A DNA stretch of 64,000 nt from Fundidesulfovibrio putealis DSM 16056 (lineage in GTDB: Bacteria; Desulfobacterota; Desulfovibrionia; Desulfovibrionales; Desulfovibrionaceae), in NCBI RefSeq assembly GCF_000429325.1, contig NZ_AUBQ01000015.1, positions 62,001 through 126,000 of the forward strand, read 5' to 3'. Below the pieces are notes generated by a model that saw only the letters and a list, made by a program, of their open reading frames with translations, did no database searches and was not told where the DNA came from. This document shows, piece after piece, positions 62,634-64,000 of the stretch (its first letter is position 1; each line of letters begins with the position of its first letter). Both the position numbers and the translations under genes were made by a program.

Positions 62634-64000
62634 TTATGTTTCCTCATCTGCATTATCTTCACGTTGTCTTGGCAATGACATCCCTTTCCACAGCGCGAAG
62701 ATGGCCGGGTAAAGGATCAGTTCCAATATGGTGGAGGTCACCACGCCGCCGATCATGGGGGCGGCGATGCGCTTCATCACGTCCGAGCCCGCTCCGGTGG
62801 AGAACATCACCGGCAAAAGGCCCGCCAGGATCACGGCCACGGTCATGATTTTGGGCCGGATACGCTTCACTGCGCCGTGCATCACGGCGTCATTCAGGTC
62901 CGACCGAGTTTTGAGGAGGCCCTTGTCCTGCCACTCCTTGTGAGCCAGTTGCAGGTACAGAAGCATGACCACCCCCGTTTCCGCGTCCAGGCCCGCCAGG
63001 GCGATGATACCCACCCACACCGCGATGCTCAGGTTGTAGCCCAAGAGATACAGCAGCCAGAACGAGCCCACCAGGGAGAAGGGTACGGCCAGCAGCACGA
63101 TGCAGGTGGCCGGGAAAGACTTGGTGTTGAAGTAGAGCAACATGAAGATGATGAAAATGGTTAGAGGGATGACCATTTCCAGCCGCTCCTGGGTGCTGAC
63201 CAGGTTCTCGTACTCGCCGCTCCACACCAGGCGGTAGCCCGCCGGAAGTTGGACGGCGGCCTCCACGGCCCTCTTGAGGCTGTTCACGTAGCCGCCCACG
63301 TCCGTGCCCGAGAAATCGATGTAGACATAGGCCGTGGGCAGCCCGCCCTCGCTTTTTATCATGGAGGGGCCGTTGGTCACCCTGATGTCCGCCAACTCCC
63401 CGAGGGGAACCTGCAGGAGCCTGCGCGGCCCCGGGAAGGAGCCCATTGCGGGCTTGGGGTCCTCGCCCGCTCCCCCGACGGGAACAAGCATGGCCTTGAT
63501 GGTGTCCACGTCCTGGCGCAGGTCGCGAGGGTAGCGCACGTTCACGGGATAGCGCTCCCGGCCCTCGATGGTGGTGGTGAGATTGCGCCCGCCGATGGCT
63601 GATTCGATGATGTCCTGCACCTCGGCCACGGAGAGCCCGTAGCGCGCGATGGCCTGTCGCTTCACCCTGATGTCCAGGTAATAGCCGGTGTTCACCTTGT
63701 CCGCGAACACGGACAGGGTGTGGGGCACGGTTTTGACCACGTTTTCGAGTTGGGTGCCGATCCCCTCGATCACGGCCAGGTCCGGCCCCAGGATTTTTAT
63801 GCCCACCGGGGTGCGGATGCCCGTGGAGAGCATGTCCACCCGGGCCTTGATGGGCATGGTGAAGGCGTTCACCACGCCGGGAATGTTCAATCTGGTGTTC
63901 AGGTCCGCCTTGAGCTTCTCCACGGTCATGCCCGGACGCCACTGGGATTCGGGCTTGAGATTGATGACCGTCTCGAACATTTCCATGGGTGCCGGGTCCG
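62634..64000 (-). CDS. CusA/SilA-like heavy-metal RND pump, C-terminal part (cut by window end)
   Basis: The last 455 residues of a heavy-metal efflux RND protein; the frame is open to the window edge (DPAPMEMFETVINLKPESQW is the periplasmic start of what is visible). Visible markers: MPIKARVDMLSTGIRTPVGI, VNTGYYLDIRVKRQAIARYG, GRERYPVNVRYPRDLRQDVD, VWSGEYENL, and the membrane segment ALAGLDAETGVVMLLYL, whose acidic residue typifies the Cu(I)/Ag(I) (CusA) branch rather than CzcA. About 1040 residues are expected in all. Stop at 62634, about 100 bp upstream of the divergently placed kinase gene start region but on the same strand. Confidence 0.92.
   Translation of the reverse strand, partial: DPAPMEMFETVINLKPESQWRPGMTVEKLKADLNTRLNIPGVVNAFTMPIKARVDMLSTGIRTPVGIKILGPDLAVIEGIGTQLENVVKTVPHTLSVFADKVNTGYYLDIRVKRQAIARYGLSVAEVQDIIESAIGGRNLTTTIEGRERYPVNVRYPRDLRQDVDTIKAMLVPVGGAGEDPKPAMGSFPGPRRLLQVPLGELADIRVTNGPSMIKSEGGLPTAYVYIDFSGTDVGGYVNSLKRAVEAAVQLPAGYRLVWSGEYENLVSTQERLEMVIPLTIFIIFMLLYFNTKSFPATCIVLLAVPFSLVGSFWLLYLLGYNLSIAVWVGIIALAGLDAETGVVMLLYLQLAHKEWQDKGLLKTRSDLNDAVMHGAVKRIRPKIMTVAVILAGLLPVMFSTGAGSDVMKRIAAPMIGGVVTSTILELILYPAIFALWKGMSLPRQREDNADEET

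Overview
The window most resembles the chromosome of a Desulfovibrionaceae sulfate reducer (inference from gene content, no search run): GC-rich core genes, a nuo complex I operon, several multihaem cytochromes c, an 'outer membrane homotrimeric porin' type beta-barrel, PEP-CTERM proteins and an in-frame UGA that reads well as selenocysteine.

Region 1 (1-26 kb) looks like core or flexible chromosome. It holds nuoABCD (minus strand, nuoD cut by the window edge), a DUF2092 lipoprotein-carrier-like protein with a Gly/Ala-rich partner, two PEP-CTERM proteins (4.4 and 24.1 kb), an RND efflux operon with its own MarR regulator and a MarR-type operator, a four-gene corrinoid operon (corrinoid protein, MtaA/HemE-like methyltransferase, DUF1638, PAS-GAF histidine kinase), a cytochrome operon (8-haem lipoprotein, 3-haem membrane cytochrome, cytochrome b), and a lipase/DUF4105 pair.

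Region 2 (26.1-29.5 kb) is a mobile module. A tRNA-Ser-like 3' fragment with its native terminator is followed by a tyrosine integrase, an array of five TGTCA repeats at 20-21 bp phasing, an IncP-like oriT candidate, a TraJ/MobC-like protein and a MOBP relaxase. The intact tRNA expected at the other end is not seen in the remaining 38 kb, so everything to the right may be a large genomic island.

Region 3 (29.8-64 kb) is dominated by metal and envelope-stress functions: a Zn/Cd/Pb P-type ATPase with a divergent CadR-like MerR regulator and operator, a CusA-like RND pump (cut by the window end), four ZraP/Spy-like periplasmic proteins, a ccmF/TPR/UshA-like selenoprotein operon, a porin, a chemoreceptor, an ECF sigma operon whose anti-sigma-like and lipoprotein members carry CBM48 domains, a Ser/Thr kinase-phosphatase pair, and a ZraSR-like sigma-54 two-component system.

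The most interesting system is the regulon around that ZraSR pair. Near-perfect sigma-54 promoters (TGGCACG-N4-TTGC) stand before two copies of a six-gene cluster of tiny secreted Gly/Tyr/Trp-rich proteins plus a ZraP homologue, before the zraP-ccmF-TPR-selenoprotein operon, and (one mismatch) before a membrane-protein gene. Each has a GTATCC- or ATATCC-containing box 105-136 bp upstream, the right place for an enhancer site of the NtrC-type activator encoded at 58.1 kb. The six-gene cluster was duplicated in tandem together with neighbouring genes: the extra copies of zraS and of the ECF sigma gene survive only as short relics, while both copies of the six small genes, their promoters, their enhancer palindromes and their terminators are intact, with compensatory changes in the stems.
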